Part shown: positions 24,941-35,546 of the stretch, piece after piece
How positions within the stretch are numbered: position 1 is the stretch's first letter
How the letters are laid out: each line of letters opens with the position of its first letter
NCBI GenBank assembly: GCA_963802905.1
Contig: CAWDKH010000017.1
Location: 1 to 64,000 of the forward strand
Reading direction: 5' to 3'
DNA: 64,000 nucleotides
DNA from: DASQFQ01 sp963802905
GTDB lineage: Bacteria > Actinomycetota > Thermoleophilia > Solirubrobacterales > Solirubrobacteraceae
Position numbers and translations under genes: made by a program
Notes under the pieces: model-generated
Told to the model about the DNA's origin: nothing
Seen by the model: the letters and a program-made list of their open reading frames with translations, nothing else
Databases searched by the model: none

Positions 24941-27394
24941 ATGAGCACGGAGCGCCGTTACGACCCGAAGACCGTCGAGCCCAAGTGGCAGGCGTTGTGG
25001 GAGCGCGAGCGCACTTGGGAGGTTTCGAACGAGGCCGCCGACGGCGCCGAGGCGTTCTACGTCGCCGAGATGCTGCCCTACCCATCCGGGGAGCCCCACA
25101 TGGGGCATCTGAAGAACTACGCGGTCGGCGACGCCGTCGCGCACTTCCAGCGCCGCATCGGGCGCCGCGTGCTGCACCCGATCGGCTACGACGCCTTCGG
25201 CCTGCCGGCCGAGAACCACGCGATCCGCAGCGGCGAGCACCCGCGCGAGTCGACCGCGAAGGCGATCGAATCCTTCCAGCGAGAGTTCCACTCATGGGGG
25301 GTCTCGTTCGACTGGTCGCGCGAGCTGGCCACCAACGAGCCGAGCTACTACCGCTGGACCCAGTGGATCTTCCTGAAGCTCTACGAGCGCGGGCTGGCCT
25401 ACCGCTCCGAGGCGGCGGTCAACTGGTGCCCGAAGGACCAGACCGTGCTCGCCAACGAGCAGGTCATCGACGGGCGCTGCGAGCGCTGCGGGACGCCGGT
25501 GCAGGCGCGCCAGCTCGAGCAGTGGTTCTTCCGCATCACCGACTACGCCGACCGCCTGCTCGACGACCTCGAGACGGTCGAGTGGCCCACGCACGTCGTG
25601 CGCATGCAGCAGAACTGGATCGGGCGCTCCGAGGGTGCCGAGGTGCAGTTCAGCTCGCCCGAGATGGGCGTCGACTACCCCGTGTTCACGACGCGGCCGG
25701 ACACGCTGTTCGGCGCGACGTTCTTCGTGATGGCGCCCGAGCACCCCGACGTGCTGCGGCTGGCCGAGGGCACCGAGCACGAGGCCGAGGTCCGCGAGTA
25801 CGTCAACCACGCGCTGACCGAGTCGCACGAGGATCGCGGCGACGTCGAGCGGGAGAAGACCGGCGTGCCGCTGGGGCGCAGCGTGATCAACCCGGTCAAC
25901 GGCGAGCGCATCCCGATGTGGGTCGCCGACTACGTGCTGATGGAGTACGGCACCGGCGCGATCATGGCGGTGCCCGGCCACGACGTGCGCGACCACGAGT
26001 TCGCGGTCAAGTACGAGCTGCCGATCCCGCGTGTGATCGAGGGAGACGGTGAGCTGCCCTACACGGGCGACGGCACGCTGGTGAACTCCGATCCGCGCTT
26101 CGACGGGATGCACAACCGCGAGGCGCTCGAGCAGATCGTCGACTGGCTCGACGATCAGGGCCGCGGCCACCGCTCGATCAACTACCGCCTGCGCGACTGG
26201 CTGCTGTCACGGCAGCGCTACTGGGGCTGCCCGATCCCGATCATCCACTGCCCGAAGTGCGGGCTCGTGCCGGTGCCGGAGGAGGACCTGCCGGTCGAGC
26301 TGCCCGACGTGCGCGACTACGCGCCGAAGGGGCGCTCACCGCTGGCCGCGGCGGAGGACTGGCTGCGGGTCGAGTGCCCGTCGTGCGGCGGTGATGCGAA
26401 GCGCGAGACGGACACGATGGACACGTTCGTCGATTCGAGCTGGTACTTCCTGCGCTACTGCGACGCGCGCAACGACGACGCAGCCTGGGACCCGGCGGTG
26501 CTCTCGCGCTGGATGCCGGTCGACCAGTACATCGGCGGCGTCGAGCACGCGATCCTGCACCTGATGTACGCGCGCTTCTTCGTGAAGGCGCTGGCGGACA
26601 TGGGGCTGCTCGACTTCCAGGAGCCGTTCGCGCGGCTGTTCACGCAGGGGATGATCACGCGCGACGGGGCGAAGATGTCCAAGTCGAAGGGCAACGTCAT
26701 CAGCCCGGTCGGCTACGTCGAGAAGTACGGCGCCGACACCGCGCGCTGCTACATCCTCTTCATCGGGCCGCCCGACCAGGACGCCGACTGGTCCGACGAG
26801 GGCGTCGAGGGCGTGCACCGCTTCCTGTCGCGGCTGTGGCGACTGGGCATCGACGTCGCGGAGCTGGGCGAGCAGGGGCCGGCGCTCGGGCCGTTGGAGA
26901 TCCCCGAGGGCGACGACCTCGAGCTGATGCGCAAGGCGCACTGGGCGATCGACAAGGTCACGAACGACATGGCGGGCCGGTTCGCGTTCAACACGGCGAT
27001 CGCGGCGGTCATGGAGCTGGTCAACGAGGCCTACCGCCGGCGCGAGGCCGCCTCGCCCGCGGCGATGCACTTCGCCACCGCCACGGCGGCGTCGCTGATC
27101 TTCCCGTTCGCGCCGCACGCCGGGGCTGAGGTCTACGAGCTGCTGACCGGCGAGCGGGTGTGGGAGGAGCCGTGGCCCGACGCCGACCCGGCGATGCTCG
27201 AGCGCGACACCGTCGAGCTGGTGGTGCAGGTCAACGGCAAGCTCCGCGACCGCGTGCAGGCGCCCGCTGCGGCCTCGCGGGAAGAGCTGGAGGGTCTGGC
27301 CAGGACCCCCCGGATCGTGGCGCACGTGGACGGCAAGGACGTCATCAAGGTCGTCGTCGTCCCGGGCAAGCTCGTCAACTTCGTCGTCCGCTAG
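24941..27394 (+). CDS. leuS: Leucine--tRNA ligase
   Basis: Class I synthetase charging tRNA-Leu. The 817 residues have the HIGH-type motif in PYPSGEPHMGH, an editing domain (TTRPDTLFGATFFVMAPEHP, GTGAIMAVPGHD), the zinc-like CPKCG and CPSCGG pairs, the KMSKS loop AKMSKSKGNV, and the C-terminal VQVNGKLRDRV domain. It is complete and of normal length. It appears to be a single-gene unit with its own promoter and terminator. Confidence 0.97.
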   Translation: MSTERRYDPKTVEPKWQALWERERTWEVSNEAADGAEAFYVAEMLPYPSGEPHMGHLKNYAVGDAVAHFQRRIGRRVLHPIGYDAFGLPAENHAIRSGEHPRESTAKAIESFQREFHSWGVSFDWSRELATNEPSYYRWTQWIFLKLYERGLAYRSEAAVNWCPKDQTVLANEQVIDGRCERCGTPVQARQLEQWFFRITDYADRLLDDLETVEWPTHVVRMQQNWIGRSEGAEVQFSSPEMGVDYPVFTTRPDTLFGATFFVMAPEHPDVLRLAEGTEHEAEVREYVNHALTESHEDRGDVEREKTGVPLGRSVINPVNGERIPMWVADYVLMEYGTGAIMAVPGHDVRDHEFAVKYELPIPRVIEGDGELPYTGDGTLVNSDPRFDGMHNREALEQIVDWLDDQGRGHRSINYRLRDWLLSRQRYWGCPIPIIHCPKCGLVPVPEEDLPVELPDVRDYAPKGRSPLAAAEDWLRVECPSCGGDAKRETDTMDTFVDSSWYFLRYCDARNDDAAWDPAVLSRWMPVDQYIGGVEHAILHLMYARFFVKALADMGLLDFQEPFARLFTQGMITRDGAKMSKSKGNVISPVGYVEKYGADTARCYILFIGPPDQDADWSDEGVEGVHRFLSRLWRLGIDVAELGEQGPALGPLEIPEGDDLELMRKAHWAIDKVTNDMAGRFAFNTAIAAVMELVNEAYRRREAASPAAMHFATATAASLIFPFAPHAGAEVYELLTGERVWEEPWPDADPAMLERDTVELVVQVNGKLRDRVQAPAAASREELEGLARTPRIVAHVDGKDVIKVVVVPGKLVNFVVR

Positions 27395-27420
27395 GCGCGC
27401 CGCGACCTGCGCGGCGCGCC
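27394..27420. terminator. Strong hairpin terminator after leuS
   Basis: Perfect 11-base-pair stem GGCGCGCCGCG/CGCGGCGCGCC with a five-base loop. It begins on the last base of the leuS stop and ends just before the convergent remnant gene, so it can serve both strands. Confidence 0.7.
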
Positions 27421-27425
27421 GAGCG

Positions 27426-27800
27426 TCAGCAGTCGCGCTGCACGCGTGCTGCGAGCTTGGTGCGCTTGGTCTTGGCCTTCTTGAGCTTGGCCTTCAGCTG
27501 CCGCTTCTTCGCCCCTGAGGCGCGCTTGACGCGCTTCTGGAGCTTCTTCACGGCCTGCTTCTGCTTCGTCAGGGCGCGCTTGGCGGCATTGCAGGCCTTC
27601 GCGTCGACGGCCGGCACCGTGAGCTCGACGCGCGCCGTCGGGCCGATCAGCGTCTTGAGCTTCTCGCGGGTCTCCGAGCAGTCATTCGCGCGAGGGCCGT
27701 CGGACCAGCCCCGGCTGACCGCGATCCAGTGGGAGCCGGGCGGGACGGTGTACGTCGCAACCGCGGTCGCCCCTCGTCGCGACGGTATCCGGAGCGACGC
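27426..27800 (-). pseudogene. C-terminal remnant of a secreted Lys-rich-tail protein
   Basis: The frame from about 27800 to the stop at 27426 reads as a beta-like segment (TAVATYTVPPGSHWIAVSRG), a DCSETREKL stretch, then a Lys/Ala/Arg coiled tail ending RVQRDC. Such CK-rich tails cap many secreted proteins in this lineage. No start codon precedes the conserved part; the only GTG gives just the tail (27617). No signal peptide is encoded upstream in any frame, and the 5' side runs into the comEA promoter. A truncated remnant is the likeliest reading; a frameshifted small gene is possible. Confidence 0.5.
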
Positions 27801-27888
27801 ACGCGCGTCAACGACACGGTGTCAATTTCGTCGTCACGAAGCTGCATTTTCGTGACAAAGCGACGCTGATCCGCGCGCCCGCCGCGCC

Positions 27889-27894
27889 TAGCGT
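27889..27894 (+). promoter_or_regulatory. Candidate -10 box of comEA (TAGCGT)
   Basis: TAGCGT ends eight bases before the GTG at 27903, the leaderless spacing. Confidence 0.4.
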
Positions 27895-27902
27895 CGGCGG
27901 GT

Positions 27903-28460
27903 GTGCCCGACACGCCTCGCCACGTCATCGCGCTGTGGGCGCTCGGGCTGGTCGCGGTGGTCCTGCTCGGCGCCCGCTACCTAAGCCGCGGTGATGACGA
28001 GCCGGCCGGAGCCGCGCCACCGATCCACGTCGCGGATGAGGGCGCGTCGTCGCGCGTGACCGTGCACGTGGCGGGCGCGGTCCGGCGCCCGGGCGTGTAC
28101 CGGCTCTCGGCGCGCGCCCGGGTCGTCGACGCGGTCCGCCGCGCGGGCGGGGCCCGTCGCCGCGCCGACCTCGCCGCGCTCAACCTCGCCGCCAAGCTGG
28201 AGGACGGCCGCCAGGTCCTGGTGCCGCTCCGCGGCGCGACCGCTGCCGGCGACGAGCCGGCCGAGGGCGTCCCGCTCAACCTCAACACCGCGACCGCCGA
28301 GCAGCTCGACGAGCTCGACGGCGTCGGCCCGGCGATGGCCGCCTCGATCCTGAAGTACCGCGAGCAGCACGGCGGGTTCGGCTCGATCGATGAGCTCGGC
28401 CAGGTCTCCGGCATCGGGGAGAAGCGGCTGGCGGCCCTGCGCGAGCAGGTGCGGGTGTGA
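27903..28460 (+). CDS. comEA: ComEA family DNA-binding protein
   Basis: DNA receptor for uptake during transformation. The 185 residues contain an N-terminal membrane helix (ALWALGLVAVVLLGA), a SLBB domain (VHVAGAVRRPGVYRLSARARVVDAV), and a C-terminal helix-hairpin-helix pair (NLNTATAEQLDELDGVG and GFGSIDELGQVSGIG). The GTG start follows a likely leaderless promoter. The comEC start overlaps its stop. Confidence 0.93.
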   Translation: MPDTPRHVIALWALGLVAVVLLGARYLSRGDDEPAGAAPPIHVADEGASSRVTVHVAGAVRRPGVYRLSARARVVDAVRRAGGARRRADLAALNLAAKLEDGRQVLVPLRGATAAGDEPAEGVPLNLNTATAEQLDELDGVGPAMAASILKYREQHGGFGSIDELGQVSGIGEKRLAALREQVRV

Positions 28461-30805
28461 GAGAGGCGCGGAGCCGCGTCCTCGGCGCGCTCCACGGCGT
28501 CCGCGAGCATCCGCGCCACGTCGTCCTGTTCGCCCTCGCGGCCGGCCTCGCCCTCGGCCCGCTCTCACCGGCCGCGACGGTGGCCGCCGCGGCGCTCTTC
28601 GCCCTCGCCGCCGGCCGGAGCGGCGTGGCGCTGCTCGCGGCCGGTGCCGCGCTCGGCGGGGCCACGCTGGCCGACGCGCGCCTCGCCGCGCTCGACGCCG
28701 GCTCGCTCCGCGCGATGACGGGCCAGCGGTGGGAGGGGACCGCGACGCTCCTCGAGCCGGTTCGCGAGCACGGCGCCCATGCCTCCGCGCGCGTCCGCCT
28801 GGGCGGACTCGACGAGGTCGCCGTCGCCCGGCTGCGCGTGCCCGGAGCGGACCGGCCGTGGGTTGCCGGCGGCGGGCCCGCCCAGGCTGACCGCTCCGCG
28901 TCGCGCCACGCGTGGCCCGAGGTCGGGCAGTTGGTCGCGGTCGCGGGACGTGTCGCTCCGCTCGGCAAGTACGACGCGTTCCAAGCTCGGCGCGGCGCGC
29001 ACGCGGCGCTGGAGGTGGACCGGTTCCGGGCCACTGGAGCGTGGCGGGGTGGGGTTGCGGGTGCGCTCGACCGGGTGCGGCGGCGGGCGGAGGTGGGGCT
29101 TGCGCGGGGGCTGCCGGACCAGGAGGCGGCGTTGCTGCGCGGGATGGTCCTCGGCCAGGACGAGCGGCTGACGGAGGCGGTGCGGACCGACTTCCAGCGG
29201 TCGGGCCTCGCTCACCTGTTGGCGGTGTCGGGCCAGAACGTCGTCCTGCTGGCCATGCTCGCCCTCGGGGTCGGGATGGTCGCGGGGCTCCCGCTCCGCG
29301 CACGGCTGGCGCTGGCGCTCGCGCTGGTCGTGGTCTACGTCCCGCTCGCCGGCGGCGGCCCGTCGATCCAGCGCGCCGGCGTGATGGGCGGCGCCGGGCT
29401 CGTGGCCGCGTTGGCCGGCCGGCCGGCGTCGCGCTGGTACGCGCTCGGGCTGGCGGTCGTGCTCACGCTCGCACTCAACCCGCGGGCGTCGGGCGAGGTC
29501 GGGTGGCAGCTCTCGTTCGCCGCGGTCGTCGGGCTGCTCGCGCTCGCACCGCGCTGGCGCGAGGGGCTGCGGCGCGCCGGTGTGCCCGGGCCGCTGGCGG
29601 ACGCCGGAGCGGTCACCGCGGCCGCGACGGTCGCCACCGCGCCGCTGATGGCGCTCTACTTCGAGCAGGTCTCGCTCGCCTCGCTGCCGGCCAACCTCGT
29701 CGCCGCGCCGGCGGTCGCGCCGGTGATGTGGCTCGGGATGCTCGGGATCGCAGCCGCGCAGGTCTCGCCGGCGCTGTGTGTGCCCCTGAACCTGCTCAAC
29801 GGGCCGCTGCTCGCCTACGTGGAGTGGATCGCGCACGTCGCCGCCGAGCCGCCCGCGGCCGCGCTGCCGGTGCGGCTCGGCGGCCCGGTGGGGCTGGCGC
29901 TGACCTACGCGGCCGGTGCGGGGGCGATGGTGGCCGTCGGGCGGGCCTGGCGATGGCTCGGGCGCCCGGGGGAGGACGCGAGACGGCGTCGGATCGCGGT
30001 GGCCGCGCTCAGCGTCGTCGCCGGCGCGCTCATCGCCGCCCCGGCACTCCGCGGCTCCCCGGCGCCGCGCCCGGGCGAGCTCGTCATCTCGTTCCTCGAC
30101 ATCGGCCAGGGCGACGCGACGCTGCTCCAGCACGGCGGCGCCTCGATCCTCGTCGACACCGGCCCGCCGGGCGGCCCGATCTTGCGGCGGCTGCGCGAGT
30201 CGGGCGTCGAGCGGCTCGACGCGCTCGTGCTCACCCACGCCGAGGCGGATCACGAGGGGATGGGGCTCGACGTCATCGCCGCGTTCAAGCCGCGCCTCAT
30301 CCTCGACGGCGGCGCCGGCTGGCCGACCCGCGTGCAGCGCGGCCTGCCGCGCACCGCGCTCGCCGCCCACGCCGGCCAGGCGTTCAGCCTCGGCCAGATC
30401 CGCCTGCGGCTGCTGTGGCCGCCGCCGCCTTCGCCGGACTGGCGCCCGGACGGCAACCCCAACGATCGCGCGGTGGTCGCGCTCGCGAGCGTCGGGAGCT
30501 TCGACGTGCTGCTCCCCGCCGACGCCGAGTCGGGCGTCACCGGCCCGCTCGAGCTCCCCGACGTCGACGTCCTCAAGGTCGCCCACCACGGGAGCGACGA
30601 CCCAGGCCTGCCGGCGCTGCTCGCGCGCACGAAGCCCGAGTTCGCGGCGATCGAGGTCGGGCGGGAGAACACCTACGGACATCCCACCGCAGACACCCTC
30701 GCCGCCCTCAAGGCAGCGGTCCCGACGGTCGTCCGCACCGACCGCGACGGCACCGTCCGGCTGCGCGTGTCCGGAAACAGCGAGCGGATCGAGCGATCCC
30801 GCTGA
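28457..30805 (+). CDS. comEC: ComEC/Rec2 DNA uptake channel
   Basis: Inner-membrane channel for single-stranded DNA during transformation. The 782 residues have N-terminal helices and an OB-like DUF4131 domain, then the polytopic competence domain (GLAHLLAVSGQNVVLLAMLA is the signature). A C-terminal metallo-beta-lactamase-like domain has SFLDIGQGDATLLQHGG and the metal motif THAEADHEG. With comEA it suggests natural competence, although no DprA or other competence gene is in the window. Confidence 0.94.
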   Translation: MREARSRVLGALHGVREHPRHVVLFALAAGLALGPLSPAATVAAAALFALAAGRSGVALLAAGAALGGATLADARLAALDAGSLRAMTGQRWEGTATLLEPVREHGAHASARVRLGGLDEVAVARLRVPGADRPWVAGGGPAQADRSASRHAWPEVGQLVAVAGRVAPLGKYDAFQARRGAHAALEVDRFRATGAWRGGVAGALDRVRRRAEVGLARGLPDQEAALLRGMVLGQDERLTEAVRTDFQRSGLAHLLAVSGQNVVLLAMLALGVGMVAGLPLRARLALALALVVVYVPLAGGGPSIQRAGVMGGAGLVAALAGRPASRWYALGLAVVLTLALNPRASGEVGWQLSFAAVVGLLALAPRWREGLRRAGVPGPLADAGAVTAAATVATAPLMALYFEQVSLASLPANLVAAPAVAPVMWLGMLGIAAAQVSPALCVPLNLLNGPLLAYVEWIAHVAAEPPAAALPVRLGGPVGLALTYAAGAGAMVAVGRAWRWLGRPGEDARRRRIAVAALSVVAGALIAAPALRGSPAPRPGELVISFLDIGQGDATLLQHGGASILVDTGPPGGPILRRLRESGVERLDALVLTHAEADHEGMGLDVIAAFKPRLILDGGAGWPTRVQRGLPRTALAAHAGQAFSLGQIRLRLLWPPPPSPDWRPDGNPNDRAVVALASVGSFDVLLPADAESGVTGPLELPDVDVLKVAHHGSDDPGLPALLARTKPEFAAIEVGRENTYGHPTADTLAALKAAVPTVVRTDRDGTVRLRVSGNSERIERSR

Positions 30806-30814
30806 GGCCGCCTC

Positions 30815-30820
30815 TAGACT
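30815..30820 (+). promoter_or_regulatory. Candidate -10 box of holA (TAGACT)
   Basis: TAGACT ends eight bases before the GTG at 30829. No Shine-Dalgarno is present. Confidence 0.45.
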
Positions 30821-30828
30821 CGGCCGCC

Positions 30829-31812
30829 GTGCCCGCGTTCAAGTCCGTCTACCTGGTCCTCGGCGACGACCACGGCCGCATCTCCGAGCGCCGCGCGAAG
30901 CTGCGTGAGCTCGCCGAGGCCGAGAGCGGCGCCGGCGGGGTCGAGGTGCTCGAGGGCGAGCTGTGCACGCCCGACGAGGTGATCATCGCCCTCACGACGA
31001 TGAGCTTCGCGATGGGCCGCCGCTTCGTGATCGCCGACGGCGTGGAGCGCTGGAAGGACGCCGACGTCGAGGCCGTCGCCGCAGCGATGCGGGGCATGGA
31101 CGGCGAGACGCTCACGCTCGCGCTGTTCGGCCGCGAGGAGGGGCGCTACAAGGTCCCCGACGGGCTGCGCGCCGCGGTCGAGGCCGCCGGCGGCGCGATC
31201 GCCGTCGAGAGCGGCGTCAAGCCGTGGGAGCTCCCGAGTTGGCTGCAGGCCCGGGCCGCCGAGCACGGCCTCGAGCTCGACAAGGCCGGCGCCAAGGCCC
31301 TCGTCAACCAGGTCGGCGAGCGCCAGCAGCGGCTGCTCCGCGAGCTCGAGAAACTCGCGCTCGAGCACGGCGAGGGCGCGTCGATCGGCGAGACCGAGAT
31401 CGAGGAGTCGAGCGCCAACTCGGCCCAGCGCAAGATCTGGACGCTGGGGGACGCGCTCGTCGCGGGCGACGAGCAGGCCGCCATGCGCGCGCTGGTCGAG
31501 CTCCGCGCCCAGGGCGAGCGCCTGCCCGGGCTGCTCTACAACATCGCCAACCGCCTCCGCGACGCGCTCAAGGTCGCCGAGGCGCTCGCCGCCGGCCAGC
31601 CGGCGTCAGAGGCGCGCAAGGGCCTGCGCATGAGCCCGCGCGTCGCCGCCCGGTTCGTCGAGGACGTCGGCAAGCGCGACGTCGAGTCGTTCCGCCACGC
31701 GCTCGAGGTGATCGCCGACCTCGAGCTCGAGACGCGCGGGGGCGGGGCGACCCAGGGCGCCCTCCAGGAGGACACCCAGGCGGTGCGCGCAGTGCTCGCG
31801 GCGGCGAGCTAG
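30829..31812 (+). CDS. holA: DNA polymerase III subunit delta
   Basis: Clamp-loader wrench subunit. The 327 residues are of the HolA/YqeN type: N-terminal VYLVLGDDHGRISERR, then RRFVIADGVERWK, WLQARAAEHGLELDKAGAKAL, and the helical C-terminus with IWTLGDALVAGDEQAAMRAL and LLYNIANRLRDAL. The GTG start gives the expected N-terminus. The comEC-holA-rpsT order is conserved in many bacteria. The 3' end overlaps rpsT tail to tail. Confidence 0.93.
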   Translation: MPAFKSVYLVLGDDHGRISERRAKLRELAEAESGAGGVEVLEGELCTPDEVIIALTTMSFAMGRRFVIADGVERWKDADVEAVAAAMRGMDGETLTLALFGREEGRYKVPDGLRAAVEAAGGAIAVESGVKPWELPSWLQARAAEHGLELDKAGAKALVNQVGERQQRLLRELEKLALEHGEGASIGETEIEESSANSAQRKIWTLGDALVAGDEQAAMRALVELRAQGERLPGLLYNIANRLRDALKVAEALAAGQPASEARKGLRMSPRVAARFVEDVGKRDVESFRHALEVIADLELETRGGGATQGALQEDTQAVRAVLAAAS

Positions 31813-32075
31813 GCGGAGGCGCTGCGGTGGAGCTTCGCGGCGCGTGACTTCTTGCGGGCGCCGGCGTTCTTGTGCAGCGCGCCGCGCTTGACGGCCTTGT
31901 CGACCAGCCGGATCAGCTGGCGATGCTCGACCTCGGCGGCGTCGGCGTCGCCACCTTCGACGGCAGCCTGAAGGCGGCGGAAGTACGTCTTGATCGCCGA
32001 CGTGTAGCGCCGGTTCTCGAGTCGCTCGCGCTCGGTGCGGAGGATCCGCTTCTTCTGTGAGGCGATATTGGCCAT
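31809..32075 (-). CDS. rpsT: 30S ribosomal protein S20
   Basis: Small-subunit protein binding 16S rRNA helices 9 and 44. The 88 residues begin MANIASQKKRILRTERERLE and end with the basic KNAGARKKSRAAKLHR motif, both diagnostic. It is convergent with holA and divergent from murJ. Confidence 0.97.
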   Translation of the reverse strand: MANIASQKKRILRTERERLENRRYTSAIKTYFRRLQAAVEGGDADAAEVEHRQLIRLVDKAVKRGALHKNAGARKKSRAAKLHRSASA

Positions 32076-32088
32076 CGGAACGGGCGCC

Positions 32089-32095
32089 TACTATA
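32089..32095. promoter_or_regulatory. Shared palindromic -10 region for rpsT and murJ
   Basis: The heptamer TACTATA lies in a CTACTATAG context. It reads TATAGT on the minus strand (14 bases from the rpsT ATG) and TACTAT on the plus strand (11 bases from the murJ TTG). Only 30 bases separate the two starts, so both promoters must overlap and probably compete. Confidence 0.45.
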
Positions 32096-32105
32096 GCGGC
32101 GGCTC

Positions 32106-33722
32106 TTGGACGCTCCGGCCTCGAAACCAGTGGACCCTCCGGCCACTCAACCTCCCCGCCGGATTGCGGTCAACACGGCCATCTTCTCGATCGCGACCGG
32201 GCTGTCCCGGATCGCCGGTCTCATCCGCGAGGTGGTCGCGTCGAGCTACTTCGGCACCTCGGGTCCGTTCTCCGCGTTCACGATCGCCTTCCAGGTCCCG
32301 AACCTGATCCGTGCGCTCGTCGCTGACAGCGCGCTGTCCGCCGCCTTCGTTCCCGTCTTCACCGAGCTGCTCGAGCAGCGCAAGCGCAAGGAGGCGTTCG
32401 AGCTCGCCGGAGCGCTGTTCGGCCTGATCCTGGTCGTCCTGGGTTCGGTCACGCTGATCTTCATCGCGATCGCGCCGATCGTGATCCCGCCGATCACCGG
32501 CGACCAGTTCAGCGCGGAGCTCGACCAGCTCACGGTCGGCCTGAGCCGCGTGATGTTCCCGATCGTCGTCCTGCTCGGCCTCAACGGGCTGGTGGTGGGG
32601 ATCCTCAACGCCTACGACCACTTCACGATCCCCGCGATCTCGCCGGTGGTCTGGAACCTCGTGATCATCGTCGGGCTGGTCGCGCTCAAGCCGCTGTTCT
32701 CGGGCCCCAACGAGGTCTACGCGTACGCGATCGCGATCGTGCTCGGCACCATCGCCCAGTTCGCGATGTGCCTGCCGGTGCTCAAGCGCGTCGGCTTCCA
32801 CCTCCACATCTCGTTCCACTGGCGCAACCCGCGCATCAAGCACGTCCTGATCCTGATGCTGCCGGTGACGATCGGCCTCGGCCTCATCAACTTCAACGTC
32901 CTGATCAACTCGATCCTCGGCTCGCTCGTGTCCGAGTCCGCGCCGGCGGCGATCGACCGCGCCTTCCGCCTCTACATGCTGCCCCAGGGCATCTTCAGCG
33001 TCGCGGTCGCGACCGTGCTCTTCCCGACGCTGTCGCGCTTCGCCGCCCGCCGCGACTACGCGGGCCTCCGCGCCACCAGCGGCAACGGCGTCCGCCAGAT
33101 CGCCCTGCTGCTGATCCCCGCGGCGTTCTTCACCGCCGTGCTGGCCGAGCCGCTGACCCGTCTCGTCTATCAGCGCGGGGAGTTCGGCGCCGCCTCGACC
33201 GACGAGGTGGCCGAGGCGCTCTTCTGGTTCAGCTTCTCGCTGCCGTTCAGCGGCGCCAACCTGCTGCTCACGCGGACGTTCTTCTCGCTCCAGCGGCCGT
33301 GGTTCCCGACCTCGCTGGCCGGCCTGTCGCTGCTCGTCAACACCGGCGTCTCGCTCGCCCTCTACAAGCCGCTCGGCATCGCCGGCATCGTCATCGGTAC
33401 CGCGGCCGGCTCGGCGGCGATGACCGTCGTCCAGGCCTACTTCCTGCGCCGCGAGCTGCACGGCTTCGAGATCGGCCGGACGCTGCGAGCGGTGGCGGGG
33501 ATCCTGGTCGGCGGGGCGGTGCTCGGCCTCGTCGCCTACGGGGTGTGGGACGTGCTCAACCACGCCCTCGGCGAGTCGCTGCTCGCCCAGTTCGTGGCGA
33601 TCACCGTCGCGATGGCCCTGAGCAGTGCTGCCTACGCCGCGGTCGTGCTGGCGCTCCGGATTCCCGAGGCGAACCAGATCATCCGCCTGATCCGCGGCCG
33701 GATGGGACGCGGCGCCTCGTAA
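32106..33722 (+). CDS. murJ: Lipid II flippase MurJ
   Basis: MOP-superfamily flippase for the peptidoglycan precursor. The 538 residues form about 14 membrane helices. Landmarks are SRIAGLIREVVASSYFGTSG, the conserved FQVPNLIRAL with ALSAAFVPVF, and LPQGIFSVAVATVLFPTLSR. The TTG at 32106 is used here; a GTG at 32130 would shorten the polar N-terminus by eight residues. Confidence 0.93.
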   Translation: MDAPASKPVDPPATQPPRRIAVNTAIFSIATGLSRIAGLIREVVASSYFGTSGPFSAFTIAFQVPNLIRALVADSALSAAFVPVFTELLEQRKRKEAFELAGALFGLILVVLGSVTLIFIAIAPIVIPPITGDQFSAELDQLTVGLSRVMFPIVVLLGLNGLVVGILNAYDHFTIPAISPVVWNLVIIVGLVALKPLFSGPNEVYAYAIAIVLGTIAQFAMCLPVLKRVGFHLHISFHWRNPRIKHVLILMLPVTIGLGLINFNVLINSILGSLVSESAPAAIDRAFRLYMLPQGIFSVAVATVLFPTLSRFAARRDYAGLRATSGNGVRQIALLLIPAAFFTAVLAEPLTRLVYQRGEFGAASTDEVAEALFWFSFSLPFSGANLLLTRTFFSLQRPWFPTSLAGLSLLVNTGVSLALYKPLGIAGIVIGTAAGSAAMTVVQAYFLRRELHGFEIGRTLRAVAGILVGGAVLGLVAYGVWDVLNHALGESLLAQFVAITVAMALSSAAYAAVVLALRIPEANQIIRLIRGRMGRGAS

Positions 33723-33725
33723 CCT
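33720..33725 (+). promoter_or_regulatory. Candidate -10 box of lepA (TAACCT)
   Basis: TAACCT overlaps the murJ stop and ends 11 bases before the lepA ATG. Confidence 0.35.
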
Positions 33726-33736
33726 GTCCTCCGCCC

Positions 33737-35542
<1,806 letters not shown>

Positions 35543-35546
35543 CCGA

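Noticed and set aside
28565..30682. 705-codon antisense frame under comEC
   Set aside because: A shadow of ComEC, whose signature motifs are unmistakable on the plus strand.
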